Positions 28,703 through 37,720 of a stretch of 64,000 nucleotides of DNA are shown here, piece after piece. This stretch comes from Martinezella multihospitum (lineage in GTDB: Bacteria > Pseudomonadota > Alphaproteobacteria > Rhizobiales > Rhizobiaceae). Numbering within the stretch: position 1 is the stretch's first letter; every line of letters begins with the position of its first letter. The stretch covers positions 868,001 through 932,000 of the forward strand of contig NZ_FMAG01000003.1 of assembly GCF_900094585.1 (NCBI RefSeq), in the 5' to 3' direction. The notes under the pieces were generated by a model, which was given only the letters and a program-made list of their open reading frames with translations, was not told the origin of the DNA and made no database searches. The translations under genes were made by a program, and so were the position numbers.

Positions 28703-28918
28703 TCAGTCCTGGTCGGAACCGTCAGCCTTCGTCTCGTCCTCGGTGACGGGGATGGCGTAGGAGCCGTTGAGCCACCGCGAGAGATCGACGGAGCGGCAGC
28801 GATCCGAGCAGAAGGGATAATGCTCACGCAATGAAGGACGGCCGCATTCCGGGCAGGGACGCGTCTTTCGCAGCGGCTCGACTTTCGAACCGACCTTGAT
28901 TTCTTCAGCCTTCGTCAT
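28703..28918 (-). CDS. yacG: DNA gyrase inhibitor YacG (zinc protein)
   Basis: 71 residues. A four-cysteine zinc site is intact: RPCPECGRPS and YPFCSDRCRSVDLSRWL. In E. coli YacG binds GyrB and blocks gyrase binding to DNA. The start at 28918 is six bases after the maf stop, so the two are cotranscribed. The position downstream of infA and maf is conserved among alphaproteobacteria. Confidence 0.92.
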   Translation of the reverse strand: MTKAEEIKVGSKVEPLRKTRPCPECGRPSLREHYPFCSDRCRSVDLSRWLNGSYAIPVTEDETKADGSDQD

Positions 28919-28924
28919 GACGAA

Positions 28925-29545
28925 CTATCCTTCCTGCCATCCGGCGTGGACATCGAATCCCTCGCCCGCGAGCAGCAGCATGGTTTCATAAAGCGGCAAT
29001 CCGACGACATTGGTGTAGGAACCGACGAGCTTCTGCACGAAGGAGCCGGCAAGCCCCTGAATGCCATAGGCCCCCGCCTTGCCGCGCCACTGGCCGGAGG
29101 CAAGATACATCTCGATATCGCGGCTGGAAAGCCGCTTGAAGCGCACCTTGGTTTCCACCACTTTCTGGCGGGCCTTGCGATCCGGCGTGATCAGGCAGAT
29201 GCCGGTATAGACGACATGCCCGCGCCCCGAGAGCAGATGCAGCGCCGCGGACGCTTCATCCACGAACTCCGCCTTCGGCAGGATGCGCCGCCCGACGGCG
29301 ACGACCGTATCGGCCGAAAGGATGTAGCTCCCCTGCCAGGCGGCATCGCTCTTGATCGCCGAAAAAGCCGCATCGCCCTTTTCAGCCGAAAGCCGCCGCG
29401 CCAGCGAGCGCGGATGCTCCGATTTCTTCGGCGTCTCGTCGATATCCATCGGCATCAGGCGCGCGGGCTCGATGCCTGACTGATGCAGGAGCTCGACGCG
29501 ACGTGGCGATCCGGAGGCCAATATCAGCTTGTGTTTCAACGCCAT
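28925..29545 (-). CDS. maf: Maf-like nucleotide pyrophosphatase
   Basis: Hydrolyses non-canonical or modified nucleoside triphosphates to the monophosphate (house-cleaning). 206 residues with the Maf signature [25 protein letters not shown] and YGIQGLAG. The ATG at 29545 gives MALKHK; an in-frame ATG at 29563 would add six residues. It lies 82 bases from infA and six bases from yacG. Confidence 0.92.
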   Translation of the reverse strand: MALKHKLILASGSPRRVELLHQSGIEPARLMPMDIDETPKKSEHPRSLARRLSAEKGDAAFSAIKSDAAWQGSYILSADTVVAVGRRILPKAEFVDEASAALHLLSGRGHVVYTGICLITPDRKARQKVVETKVRFKRLSSRDIEMYLASGQWRGKAGAYGIQGLAGSFVQKLVGSYTNVVGLPLYETMLLLAGEGFDVHAGWQEG

Positions 29546-29605
29546 CAGACCTCGACCTGTCATGCGGGAATGAGAACCGGCTCTAGAGCATGATGATCCA
29601 AGTTC

Positions 29606-29628
29606 ATCAGCCCTAAAGAGCGGCTGAT
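29606..29628 (-). terminator. Small hairpin at the infA stop codon
   Basis: ATCAGCC (29606-29612) pairs with GGCTGAT (29622-29628), the latter touching the infA stop. Without a U-tract it is a weak terminator at best. A TAGAGCATGATG sequence nearby (29584) resembles ends of intergenic repeats. Confidence 0.35.
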
Positions 29629-29846
29629 TACTTGAAACGGTAGGTGATGCGGCCTTTGGTCAGGTCGTAGGGGGTCATTTCCACCAGCACCTTGTCGCCG
29701 GCGAGAACGCGGATGCGGTTCTTGCGCATGCGGCCCGCGGTGTGGGCGATGATCTCGTGCTCGTTTTCCAGCTTCACGCGAAAGGTCGCGTTCGGCAGGA
29801 GTTCGGTGACGACACCGGGAAATTCGAGGACTTCTTCTTTCGGCAT
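29628..29846 (-). CDS. infA: Translation initiation factor IF-1
   Basis: 72 residues, OB-fold. The sequence [21 protein letters not shown] and [21 protein letters not shown] is unmistakable IF-1, which binds the ribosomal A site during initiation. Start at ATG 29846. A 143-base gap separates it from the phosphatase gene, so it probably has its own promoter as well as read-through from the hisD group. Confidence 0.97.
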   Translation of the reverse strand: MPKEEVLEFPGVVTELLPNATFRVKLENEHEIIAHTAGRMRKNRIRVLAGDKVLVEMTPYDLTKGRITYRFK

Positions 29847-29989
29847 TAAAGCTTCTTTTCCTGTCGGTTGGGGCCGGCGCCCATGCCAAAAAAGCGGGGG
29901 TCGCCGGAAATTTGCGCGGAAACTACACAATCATCGCGGTTTTGTGAACCTCGTTGATAAGGGTTTCTGCATTTGTTTCGTTTGCGACC

Positions 29990-30457
29990 CTAAAGCGAAC
30001 CGCGATGTTCCACCAGCCTGCTCTCGATCAGGCCGAGAAGATAGTCCCGCACCCCGCGGTAAGCATCCAGAACCTGCTCGCGCGTTCCATCCGTTGCGGA
30101 GGGGTCCATGGTCGGCCAGTAGATGACCTCGATGGCATTCGCCCGCGTCAACTCGAGCGCGGCGTGATGCGCCTCGGGCGACAGCGTGATGATGACGTCG
30201 AAGAAATCATCCTCCAGCTCTTCCAGTGTCTGCGGCTGACGGCGACCGAGCGACAGGCCGATTTCCGCAAGCACCACATCGACGAAAGGATTGCGCTCGC
30301 CGGCCCGCACGCCGGCCGATGCAATATAGGTGCCCTGCGGCAGCATGTGGCGCGCCATCGCCTCGGCCATGGGCGAGCGGATGGCGTTCAGCCCGCACAT
30401 GAAGAGGATGGCGCCGGGCGCTTTGCCACTGTGCTGGACCGCATGCACCTGCTCCAT
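29990..30457 (-). CDS. Low-molecular-weight protein tyrosine phosphatase-like protein
   Basis: About 155 residues. The active-site loop LFMCGLNAIRSPMAEA fits C-X5-R-S of low-molecular-weight phosphatases and thioredoxin-type arsenate reductases; a late DPSATDG region includes the general acid aspartate. The ATG at 30457 begins MEQVHAV; a TTG frame at 30487 would overlap UPF0262. No arsenic genes are near, so dephosphorylation of a protein or small molecule is more likely. The gene belongs to the conserved hisD-UPF0262-phosphatase-infA order. Confidence 0.85.
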   Translation of the reverse strand: MEQVHAVQHSGKAPGAILFMCGLNAIRSPMAEAMARHMLPQGTYIASAGVRAGERNPFVDVVLAEIGLSLGRRQPQTLEELEDDFFDVIITLSPEAHHAALELTRANAIEVIYWPTMDPSATDGTREQVLDAYRGVRDYLLGLIESRLVEHRGSL

Positions 30458-30462
30458 GACAG

Positions 30463-30936
30463 TCAACCCCGCCAGTGGAGCACGCAAACGAGCGTGAAGA
30501 GCCGCCGCGCCGTATCAAAATCCACGCTGATCTTGCCGTTCAGCCGGTCCATCAGCGTCTGGGAGCCTTCGTTGTGGATGCCGCGCCGGCCCATGTCGAT
30601 CGCTTCGATGCGGCTGGGGGTGGCGGAGCGAATCGCCTCGTAATAACTCTCGCAGATCATGAAATAGTCCTTCACGATCCGGCGAAACGGCGTCAGCGAC
30701 AATATATGGGTGGCGACGACGCTGCCATCTTCCGTGCGGATATCGAAGACCAGCTTCTGCTCGACCAGCGAGAGATTGAGCAGATAGGGTCCGCCCTGAT
30801 GCCCCACGGGCGTGAAGGTGTTTTCCTCGATCAGGTCGAAGATGGCGACGGCGCGCTCATGCTCGACATCGGGCGTCGAGCGGCCGATCGTGTCGTCGAG
30901 GACCACATCGCTCAGCCGGAAGACGCCCTTCGCCAT
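30463..30936 (-). CDS. UPF0262 family protein
   Basis: 157 residues, no membrane segment or signal. Contains [29 protein letters not shown] and [18 protein letters not shown], features of the alphaproteobacterial UPF0262 family of unknown function. The start is three bases after the hisD stop and the stop lies five bases before the phosphatase start, so it is translated within that operon. Confidence 0.85.
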   Translation of the reverse strand: MAKGVFRLSDVVLDDTIGRSTPDVEHERAVAIFDLIEENTFTPVGHQGGPYLLNLSLVEQKLVFDIRTEDGSVVATHILSLTPFRRIVKDYFMICESYYEAIRSATPSRIEAIDMGRRGIHNEGSQTLMDRLNGKISVDFDTARRLFTLVCVLHWRG

Positions 30937-30939
30937 GCC

Positions 30940-32256
30940 TTACCCCTCGAGATTGAGGCGGATCGCAACCGACCGCGCATGTGCATCCAGCCCTTCGGAA
31001 TTGGCAAGCGCGATCGCCGCCGGCCCGAGTGCGCGAAGCTGCTCCGATCCCAGCCGGAGAATAGAGGTGCGCTTGACGAAATCCAGCACGGAAAGACCTG
31101 AGGAGAAACGCGCGGAGCGGGCCGTCGGCAGCACGTGGTTCGAGCCACCGACATAATCGCCGATCACTTCGGGCGTATGACGGCCGATGAAGATCGCTCC
31201 GGCATTGCGCACGCCTGACAACAGCGGCTCGGGATCGTCGACCGCCAGTTCCAGATGCTCGGCCGCGATGCGGTTGGCGAGTGGAATGGCTTGTCTCAGG
31301 TCGGAAACCAGGATGACAGCGCCGAAATCCCGCCAGCTCGTTGCCGCGGTCTGCGAACGGCTGAGCTGCTTCAGTTGCCGCTCGACGGCCGCTTCCACGT
31401 CCCTACCGAACTCGGCATCGTCGGTGATCAGGATCGACTGCGCGCTTTCGTCATGCTCGGCCTGTGCCAGAAGATCGGCGGCAATCCAGTCCGGATCGTT
31501 GTTCTTGTCGGCGATGACGAGCACTTCCGACGGGCCGGCGATCATGTCGATGCCGACGGTGCCGAATACATGACGCTTGGCGGCGGCCACATAGGCATTG
31601 CCGGGGCCGGTGATCTTGTAGACCGGCGCGATCGTTTCCGTGCCATAGGCAAGCGCTGCAATCGCCTGCGCGCCGCCGATACGGTAGATCTCCTCGACGC
31701 CGGCCATGCGGGCAGCCGCAAGCACGGCCGGGTTGACCGCACCCTTCATTGTGGGAACAGCGATGACGATGCGCTCGACGCCGGCGACCTTGGCCGGCAC
31801 GGCATTCATCAGCACCGAGCTCGGATAGCTCGCCGTGCCGCCGGGCACATAGAGGCCGACCGCTTCGATCGCCGTCCAGCGCGACCCCAAGCCGACGCCG
31901 AGAGCGTCTTCATAGATATCATCCTTCGGCAGCTGCCGGCGGTGATGCGATTCGATGCGGGTGGCCGCGACCTTCAGCGCGCCCAGAACCTCCGCCGGAA
32001 CGGCGGCAATAGCGGCATCGATTTCCGCTTCGCTGACGCGCATCGGCGTCGCGGCGAAATCGACGCCATCGAACTTTTTCGAATAGTGCGCAAGAGCCGC
32101 ATCGCCCCGCGCCCGCACATCATCAATGATGCCACGCACGACGGCATTCACGTCTTCGGATACTTCCCGCTTCGTCGTCAGGAATGCGGCGAACTGCTGC
32201 TCGAACCCTTCCGACGCCTGATCCAGCCAGATAGCCAAACTGATATTTCCTTCCAT
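30940..32256 (-). CDS. hisD: Histidinol dehydrogenase
   Basis: Final two NAD-dependent oxidations of histidine biosynthesis (L-histidinol to L-histidine). 438 residues. Recognisable blocks: LYVPGGTASYPSSVLMNAVPA, ITGPGNAYVAAAK, GPSEVLVIAD, the zinc-ligand region DLLAQAEHDE and NHVLPTARSARFSSGL. The ATG at 32256 is used; a TTG six codons later would match shorter annotations (LAIWLD). Other his genes are not nearby, as is usual in rhizobia. Confidence 0.95.
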   Translation of the reverse strand: MEGNISLAIWLDQASEGFEQQFAAFLTTKREVSEDVNAVVRGIIDDVRARGDAALAHYSKKFDGVDFAATPMRVSEAEIDAAIAAVPAEVLGALKVAATRIESHHRRQLPKDDIYEDALGVGLGSRWTAIEAVGLYVPGGTASYPSSVLMNAVPAKVAGVERIVIAVPTMKGAVNPAVLAAARMAGVEEIYRIGGAQAIAALAYGTETIAPVYKITGPGNAYVAAAKRHVFGTVGIDMIAGPSEVLVIADKNNDPDWIAADLLAQAEHDESAQSILITDDAEFGRDVEAAVERQLKQLSRSQTAATSWRDFGAVILVSDLRQAIPLANRIAAEHLELAVDDPEPLLSGVRNAGAIFIGRHTPEVIGDYVGGSNHVLPTARSARFSSGLSVLDFVKRTSILRLGSEQLRALGPAAIALANSEGLDAHARSVAIRLNLEG

Positions 32257-32295
32257 CGCGGCCGCTTTCAGCGGCCAAATGCAACCGTTACAAGC

Positions 32296-32739
32296 CTATT
32301 CGCCGGCGTCCGGATGTCGAGGCTTATGGACCGTTTCCCATGCGCCGCCGATATCGGCAAGCTGCGCCTCGATGCATTCGACATCGAGCGCAATGGTGGC
32401 GTTGGCGGCAAGGGCAAGCTCGATCGTGCCGTCCGGCCCCTCGCCCTTCTGCTCGAAACGGATCGCCAGCAGCGACAGCACTTCATCGCGCTTGCGCCGG
32501 TCGAAGCCGTTGGAGCGCACCGCCTGCACGCGCTTGAACACCAGCGCGGAACGATGGCGTTCGTAAGGCTTGCTGCGCTGATCCGACTGTTCCCAGACGA
32601 AACGGTTGGCCGCGAGCGAAAACTGCTCCTGCTTCGGCGCATAGGACATGTCGCCGACCTTGAAGACGCTATCCTGCATATAGGCAGAGATGACATCCAG
32701 GTCTCCGGTGTCGAGTGCCATTAGCTTGAGATCGCTCAT
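32296..32739 (-). CDS. DUF2948 family protein
   Basis: 147 residues, soluble, acidic. Begins MSDLKLMALDTGDLDVISAYMQDSVFK in conceptual form (first part shown by LKLMALDTGDLDVIS), with NRFVWEQ and YERHRSALVF. The family is found next to hisD in alphaproteobacteria and has no known role. ATG 32739 has AAAGGACG upstream. Gap to hisD is 39 bases; cotranscription is likely. Confidence 0.85.
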   Translation of the reverse strand: MSDLKLMALDTGDLDVISAYMQDSVFKVGDMSYAPKQEQFSLAANRFVWEQSDQRSKPYERHRSALVFKRVQAVRSNGFDRRKRDEVLSLLAIRFEQKGEGPDGTIELALAANATIALDVECIEAQLADIGGAWETVHKPRHPDAGE

Positions 32740-32972
32740 TCGTCCTTTATCCCCGATCGCGCCATTGAAACGCCCGGCAAACATTGTTGCCGGCGTTTCT
32801 CCATTCTGGACATAGGATGCGAGCGCAAAAGACGCAACCGAAGAAAGCGGGCTTGCCCGCTCTCCTGGCATCATCTGACGGAATTGAGACATGCCCGACA
32901 AAATTCTGTCGCGGCTTTGCGACAGCGGCATGCGCAAAACTTCGGAGTAGTTCCGCGATATCGCGATGCGCT

Positions 32973-34265
32973 TTAGTCGCTGATGCGCTCGACTACGGCG
33001 CCGCAGCGCGTCAGCTTGTCTTCCAGCCGCTCGAAACCGCGATCGAGGTGATAGATGCGCGACACCAGCGTCTCGCCTTCGGCGGCAAGGCCGGCGATGA
33101 CGAGCGACACGGAAGCGCGAAGGTCGGTCGCCATCACGGGCGCGCCCTTCAGCTTCTGCACGCCTTCGACGCGGGCCGTCTGGCCGGAAAGCGAGATCTT
33201 GGCGCCGAGACGGGCGAGCTCCTGCACATGCATGAAGCGGTTTTCGAAGATGGTCTCGGTGATGTTCGAAACGCCCGACGAGCGGGTCATCAGCGCCATG
33301 AACTGCGCCTGCAGGTCGGTCGGGAAGCCGGGGAACGGATCGGTGACGACGTCGACAGGCTGGATGCCGCCGCCATTGCGCATGACGCGGATGCCGTTGT
33401 TGGTCGGCGAAACCGTGGCGCCGGCGCGGCGCAGGCTTTCGAGCGCAGTGTCGAGCAGCGCCATATCGGTATTTTCAAGCGTGACGTCACCGCCGGCCAT
33501 GGCAACGGCCATGGCATAGGTGCCGGTCTCGATACGGTCGGGCAGCACGCGATGGCGGGCGCCGGAAAGAGAGGTGACACCCTCGATGGTGATCGTGCTG
33601 GTGCCGGCGCCGGAAATCTTGGCGCCCATGGCGATCAGGCAATTGGCGAGATCGACGATTTCGGGCTCGCGGGCCGCATTGCCGATGACGGTGGTGCCGC
33701 GGGCAAGCGTGGCCGCCATCATCATCACATGCGTCGCGCCGACCGAAACCTTCGGGAAGTCATAACGCGCGCCGATGAGGCCGCCCTTCGGCGCCGTGGC
33801 ATTGATATAGCCGGCGTCGATTTCCATGGTGGCGCCGAGCGCCTGCAAGCCTTCGATGAAGAGATCGACCGGGCGCGTGCCTATGGCGCAGCCGCCGGGC
33901 AGCGACACGCGCGCCTGACCCTCGCGGGCAAGCAGCGGCCCGATGACCCAGAAGCTCGCGCGCATCTTGGCGACCAGTTCATAAGGCGCGGTCGTATCGA
34001 CGATAGTGCGGCAGGTGAAATGGATCGTGCGCGAATAGCCGTCTTCCTGGCGCTCGCGCCGGCCGTTGACGGCGACATCGACGCCGTGATTGCCGAGGAT
34101 GCGCATCAGGAGCTCGACATCGGCGAGATGCGGCACGTTTTCGAGGGTCAGGGTATCGCTTGTTAGCAGCGAGGCGATCATCAGCGGCAGGGCGGCATTC
34201 TTGGCGCCGGAGATCGGAATGATACCGTTGAGCTCATTACCGCCGACAATCCTGATACGATCCAT
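32973..34265 (-). CDS. murA: UDP-N-acetylglucosamine 1-carboxyvinyltransferase
   Basis: First committed step of peptidoglycan synthesis: adds enolpyruvate from PEP to UDP-GlcNAc. 430 residues starting [10 protein letters not shown]; the catalytic cysteine is about residue 126 in [14 protein letters not shown], in the fosfomycin-sensitive form (Cys, not Asp). Other blocks: [10 protein letters not shown] and [16 protein letters not shown] at 34265. It heads the conserved block that continues with DUF2948 and hisD. Confidence 0.96.
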   Translation of the reverse strand: MDRIRIVGGNELNGIIPISGAKNAALPLMIASLLTSDTLTLENVPHLADVELLMRILGNHGVDVAVNGRRERQEDGYSRTIHFTCRTIVDTTAPYELVAKMRASFWVIGPLLAREGQARVSLPGGCAIGTRPVDLFIEGLQALGATMEIDAGYINATAPKGGLIGARYDFPKVSVGATHVMMMAATLARGTTVIGNAAREPEIVDLANCLIAMGAKISGAGTSTITIEGVTSLSGARHRVLPDRIETGTYAMAVAMAGGDVTLENTDMALLDTALESLRRAGATVSPTNNGIRVMRNGGGIQPVDVVTDPFPGFPTDLQAQFMALMTRSSGVSNITETIFENRFMHVQELARLGAKISLSGQTARVEGVQKLKGAPVMATDLRASVSLVIAGLAAEGETLVSRIYHLDRGFERLEDKLTRCGAVVERISD

Positions 34266-34409
34266 ATATGCTATACGGGCGAGGCCCGCCTTTCCTGATA
34301 GTTCCGGGCGCCTCAAGTCGCGGGCGCCAAGTTTCGTGCACCTGGTAAAACGCGCTCTTTAGACGAAATAGATTAACGCATCAATTCGTTTGATGATGGA
34401 CGACATCAA

Positions 34410-34694
34410 TCATTGCGATTCGTCCCTTTTTGCGGCGGAATCGGTGCTATCCCCAGCCTTTGCGCCCGGCAGCCCATCCGTCTCGTCGGCCTGGCCGGCA
34501 CGCCGCGCCCGCACCTGCTGCTTGCGCCGCGCCAGATTCTCGCGCAGCTTCTGCGCCGCACGCTCGCGCCGCCGGTCCGCCTCCGTGACCTGCCGGGCAT
34601 CCGCCGGCTCGCCCGCCTCGCCGCCGACCCCGCCGGGGGCCGAACCGCCCTGCAAAGCCTGCCCTTCATCGATTTTCGTCTTGTCCGCAGCCAT
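34410..34694 (-). CDS. Small charged alphaproteobacterial protein of unknown function
   Basis: 94 residues, highly charged and low in hydrophobics. The central part (EADRRRERAAQKLRENLARR) looks like a basic helix or coiled coil; the termini are glycine/alanine and acid rich. The ATG at 34694 starts MAADKTK; a longer frame to 34760 has no better start. It is on the same strand as murA, 144 bases upstream of it, between murA and tRNA-Thr. Codon pattern is coding-like. I know of similar small proteins beside murA in rhizobia but no function. Confidence 0.6.
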   Translation of the reverse strand: MAADKTKIDEGQALQGGSAPGGVGGEAGEPADARQVTEADRRRERAAQKLRENLARRKQQVRARRAGQADETDGLPGAKAGDSTDSAAKRDESQ

Positions 34695-34849
34695 GGTTTT
34701 CTGATAGCCGAAAACCCCGGCCTTCAAAAGACCGACACATTTTTTCCAACGAACTTTCACAGAACTTGCAATTTGCGGCTTGCACTCCGCCCCGACCTAT
34801 GGCAATAGCCGCCTCGCCCAATACGGCGCACTCAATCGCGCCACGGAAT

Positions 34850-34924
34850 GCTGCTATAGCTCAGGGGTAGAGCACTCCCTTGGTAAGGGAGAGGCCGAGA
34901 GTTCAAATCTCTCTAGCAGCACCA
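34850..34924 (+). tRNA. tRNA-Thr (anticodon GGT)
   Basis: Complete 75-base cloverleaf: acceptor GCTGCTA with TAGCAGC, D-arm AGCTCAGGGGTAGAGC, anticodon stem-loop CTCCCTTGGTAAGGGAG (GGT), T-arm AGAGTTCAAATCTCT and encoded CCA. An AT-rich accessory stretch begins directly after it, so it is a likely insertion landmark. Confidence 0.96.
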
Positions 34925-35456
34925 GTTTTATCTTAGGTAATGCTCGTTTTTTGGCTGATAAGCCGGGGCAACCACCGATCTTATAGCTCCTAGCTCCCCA
35001 AATGGCCTAATCTATCGAATGCAATGCAATTTGCCGGCTTCGAAAAAGGCTTTTAATGATCTTCGCTCCGCTGCCGGCAGGAGAAAGTGAAATTCAAACC
35101 GAACACGCGCCGTCCCACAGGCTGCAATCTTGTTTCCTAAAACTGCTACCTGCATCAAGCGACAGCAGTCAAATTTACAATGTTATTGAACGTCACTCAT
35201 CTTTTTGGGGCCGACTTCATGATAACTCCTCCGGCGCATCTGCCATGAGGTGTAAACAGCAAGGCTTTCCGATCTCCTCTCCTATCAAGTATTTGATTCA
35301 CCCGATTTTGCTTGAGCACGAAGCCTCAACGAAACAGCAAAGCTTCTACCTAGATACACCAAAAGATAGAGCTTTTCCGTCAAAAATAGTTGTATAGTAT
35401 AAAGGATTCAGGCTAAATACAGCCAGCAGCTCCTGCAATAAATTCGAGGCTATTAC
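34925..35456. other. 532-base AT-rich non-coding entry of the accessory segment
   Basis: No gene I can support. A 113-codon frame (35056-35397) has no ribosome binding site, no hydrophobic or domain pattern and atypical composition. The last part holds an AT-rich promoter-like stretch, TTGTATAGTATAAAG near 35389-35403, ahead of the ATPase gene. No integrase remnant was found. Confidence 0.5.
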
Positions 35457-36866
35457 GTGCACAAATTCGACGATGTGACGATACAACAAATTTTTGGGGC
35501 TGATGATGCTGAGAACGAAAATGACGAACGGCTAAAGGAGTATTTCTATAGAAATATGGCATACGACTCTTTGACGTCGAGTTTGCCGGTACGTGTTCTC
35601 GTCGGCCATAAAGGCGTGGGAAAAAGCGCTCTGCTAAAGCGAGCATATTTGTCGGACGCCGAGACAAAAACGCCTTGCGTTTGGCTACAACCTGATGCGC
35701 TGTTAAACGTCCAATCGGATACCGGGCCTTCTGATCAGTTTGTCCATAGAATCGCTGTTTGGAAAAGCGGTATCTTAAGGGAAGTACTGGGTGCTTTTTT
35801 TGACAAAGCGATGCTGGCCCAGGTCCCCGAATTGGACAAGGCATCGGCGAACTCATTGGCAGATATTATCGTGAAATGGCTCGATGAGCAGCCGCTAGAA
35901 AACGGTAATCCTCGGTCTATTAACATATACATCGATGACATCGACCGTGGCTGGAAGGCCAATCCTGAGGATATAACCAACATATCTGCTCTGCTAAACG
36001 CTATCCGAGATATAGGAGGAAAGCACCCACGCATTCGGTTTAGAATTGGCCTAAGGAGCGACGTCTATTTTCTGGTTCGAACCTCTGATGAGTCTACGGA
36101 CAAAATTGAAGGAAACGTGATCTGGTTGCGCTGGATCAACGACGATATTCTTAGGGTTTTAGCCAAGAGAATTGCGACCTTCTTTAAGCTACCTTATACC
36201 CAACAAGCCATTGACAACCTCGACCAAGGCCAGATTACGAGCCTTATTTTAAAGCACGTTATCGAACCCAGGTTCTCGGGAAAAGGGAAGTGGGAGGATC
36301 GACCGGTACATAAGATTTTGCTCTCGCTGACACGAGCAAGGCCGCGTGATCTGGTGAAGCTATTTCGGCTCGCCGCGAAGAGCGCCAATAAGCGAAATGC
36401 GAACACAATATCCTCGCAAGACCTTAACGGTATTTTTGAAATGTATTCGCAAGACCGATTACAGGACATCATAAATGAATTTAAGAGTGAGCTACCACAA
36501 ATTGAGCGTTTGCTGCTTGGAATGAAGCCAAATAAGATTGAAAGGAAAGCTGCAACAAACTACACATTTACCACAGATCAATTGTCGTCCAAACTAACAA
36601 ACATAATACAACAGAATAGTTTTCAATTTACAAACGGTAAAATCGTAAGTGCGCGATCATTAATTCAATTCATGTATAAAATAGACTTTATAACCGCGAG
36701 AAAATCCGACCCAAGCGGAAACGTTGATAGAAAGTATTTTGAACAATCTCGTTTTCTCGGTCATGAAATTATCGATTTTGGTTACGGTTGGGAAATACAC
36801 CCTGCTTATCGATGGGCGCTACAGCCGGAGAATGTCAATTCAATTCTGGACGCGCTCGACTTATGA
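35457..36866 (+). CDS. P-loop ATPase of a two-gene accessory module
   Basis: 469 residues. Walker A GHKGVGKS is at about residues 50-57; Walker B INIYIDDIDR at about 155-164 resembles the DDxDR form of KAP/STAND-like NTPases. RIGLRSDVYFLVRTSD near 200 is sensor-like, and LTRARPRDLVKLFR near 285 looks like the helical-lid PRD motif. The C-terminal third (about 350-469) is unassigned; a winged helix is possible. It resembles the bacterial P-loop ATPase group named after Sll1717 (family recall, not searched). Start is GTG at 35457 with GAGG seven bases upstream. Overlaps the membrane gene by four bases (ATGA). Lower GC than the neighbours suggests transfer. No signal peptide; cytosolic, perhaps acting with the partner at the membrane. 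Confidence 0.8.
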   Translation: MHKFDDVTIQQIFGADDAENENDERLKEYFYRNMAYDSLTSSLPVRVLVGHKGVGKSALLKRAYLSDAETKTPCVWLQPDALLNVQSDTGPSDQFVHRIAVWKSGILREVLGAFFDKAMLAQVPELDKASANSLADIIVKWLDEQPLENGNPRSINIYIDDIDRGWKANPEDITNISALLNAIRDIGGKHPRIRFRIGLRSDVYFLVRTSDESTDKIEGNVIWLRWINDDILRVLAKRIATFFKLPYTQQAIDNLDQGQITSLILKHVIEPRFSGKGKWEDRPVHKILLSLTRARPRDLVKLFRLAAKSANKRNANTISSQDLNGIFEMYSQDRLQDIINEFKSELPQIERLLLGMKPNKIERKAATNYTFTTDQLSSKLTNIIQQNSFQFTNGKIVSARSLIQFMYKIDFITARKSDPSGNVDRKYFEQSRFLGHEIIDFGYGWEIHPAYRWALQPENVNSILDALDL

Positions 36867-37471
36867 AATTACTTCAAGATGTTACTTGGTCCGTTCTTGG
36901 CACCATTGGTCGATCATCGATTTCGAAATTGTCAATCCTAATGCCTTTTATTGGCTACCTTATTCTACTACAAGAAAAGTTTGTGGGACTTGCAACTCCA
37001 TTAGTCTTTCGGGATGGTTCCGATTTTAAGGTCAGCATTGGCTTCTATCTTCTGTATTTCGGACTTTTCATTTTTGGTTTGGGATCATTTATATTTCATA
37101 TCGCCTCGCCAGAAACAGCGAAGAGTTTTAAATCAGCGGACGACTATGTAGAACGACTCCAAACTTTGGTAACACCTTCAGAATTATTATCAAAGTTGGA
37201 ATTTATTTTGAGTAAATCTGAAATTAATTCAGCTATATCACGAGAAGCGCTTTTGTATAAAAACGCAATTTCGGTAGGAATTAACGCGCAGCCGCAACAG
37301 TCCATAAAGGCATTTGTACTTCGTAGTTTTTTTGATTTGAGAGATAGATCACGATTCTCTCTAAGAGTTACCGTTTTTGTGCTTTTCTCATTAGGAATAA
37401 TTCTTGCAATGATACCATCATTTATTGCACTGTTGAATGTTTGGGTCGATTTTTCAAAAAATTATCTTTGA
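36863..37471 (+). CDS. Three-segment membrane protein paired with the P-loop ATPase
   Basis: 202 residues; not recognised by family. Hydrophobic segments lie at about 22-36 (LSILMPFIGYLILL), 58-80 (FYLLYFGLFIFGLGSFIF) and 168-194 (VTVFVLFSLGIILAMIPSFIALL), with a charged middle domain of about 85 residues between the second and third. Its ATG overlaps the ATPase stop in ATGA, so the two are made together. Composition is AT-rich like its partner. An effector that damages or signals at the membrane, gated by the ATPase, is a reasonable hypothesis; transport is the alternative. A longer frame to 36788 overlaps the ATPase and is not needed. Confidence 0.75.
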   Translation: MKLLQDVTWSVLGTIGRSSISKLSILMPFIGYLILLQEKFVGLATPLVFRDGSDFKVSIGFYLLYFGLFIFGLGSFIFHIASPETAKSFKSADDYVERLQTLVTPSELLSKLEFILSKSEINSAISREALLYKNAISVGINAQPQQSIKAFVLRSFFDLRDRSRFSLRVTVFVLFSLGIILAMIPSFIALLNVWVDFSKNYL

Positions 37472-37720
37472 CAGATGCCAAGATCAAAGAGAGACGCCCA
37501 ACCCCTGATTGCCTATACTAGCGATCCGACTAAATAGTGATCGATCTGCTATTTGGCCGTGAGGTCGCCTGCGATCTGCTCCGTTATCCGTTCGCGCAAA
37601 GACATCCTTGCTAACGTCGAACACGCTAGCAAACTACCTCACCCCACCCCAATTTAGCTGCAATCCCCCATTTAAACCCTTCTCCCATCACATCCATCCT
37701 GGCCCGGGAGAGAAGCCTCA
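37472..37720. other. Right flank of the accessory segment
   Basis: No gene. A 7-bp inverted repeat TCTTTGA/TCAAAGA (37465-37490) overlaps the end of the membrane gene and might weakly end transcription. Composition returns to GC-rich toward ddl. No copy of the tRNA-Thr 3' end was seen here, so no attachment-site duplication is visible. Confidence 0.4.

Noticed and set aside
29990..30457. Arsenate reductase function
   Set aside because: The active-site loop is shared with protein phosphatases and no ars gene is nearby.
35056..35397. 113-codon plus-strand frame ahead of the ATPase
   Set aside because: No ribosome binding site, no domain or hydrophobic pattern and a composition unlike a protein; most likely chance in AT-rich DNA.
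34925..37720. Prophage or ICE
   Set aside because: No integrase, replication, structural or transfer gene, and no duplicated tRNA end.
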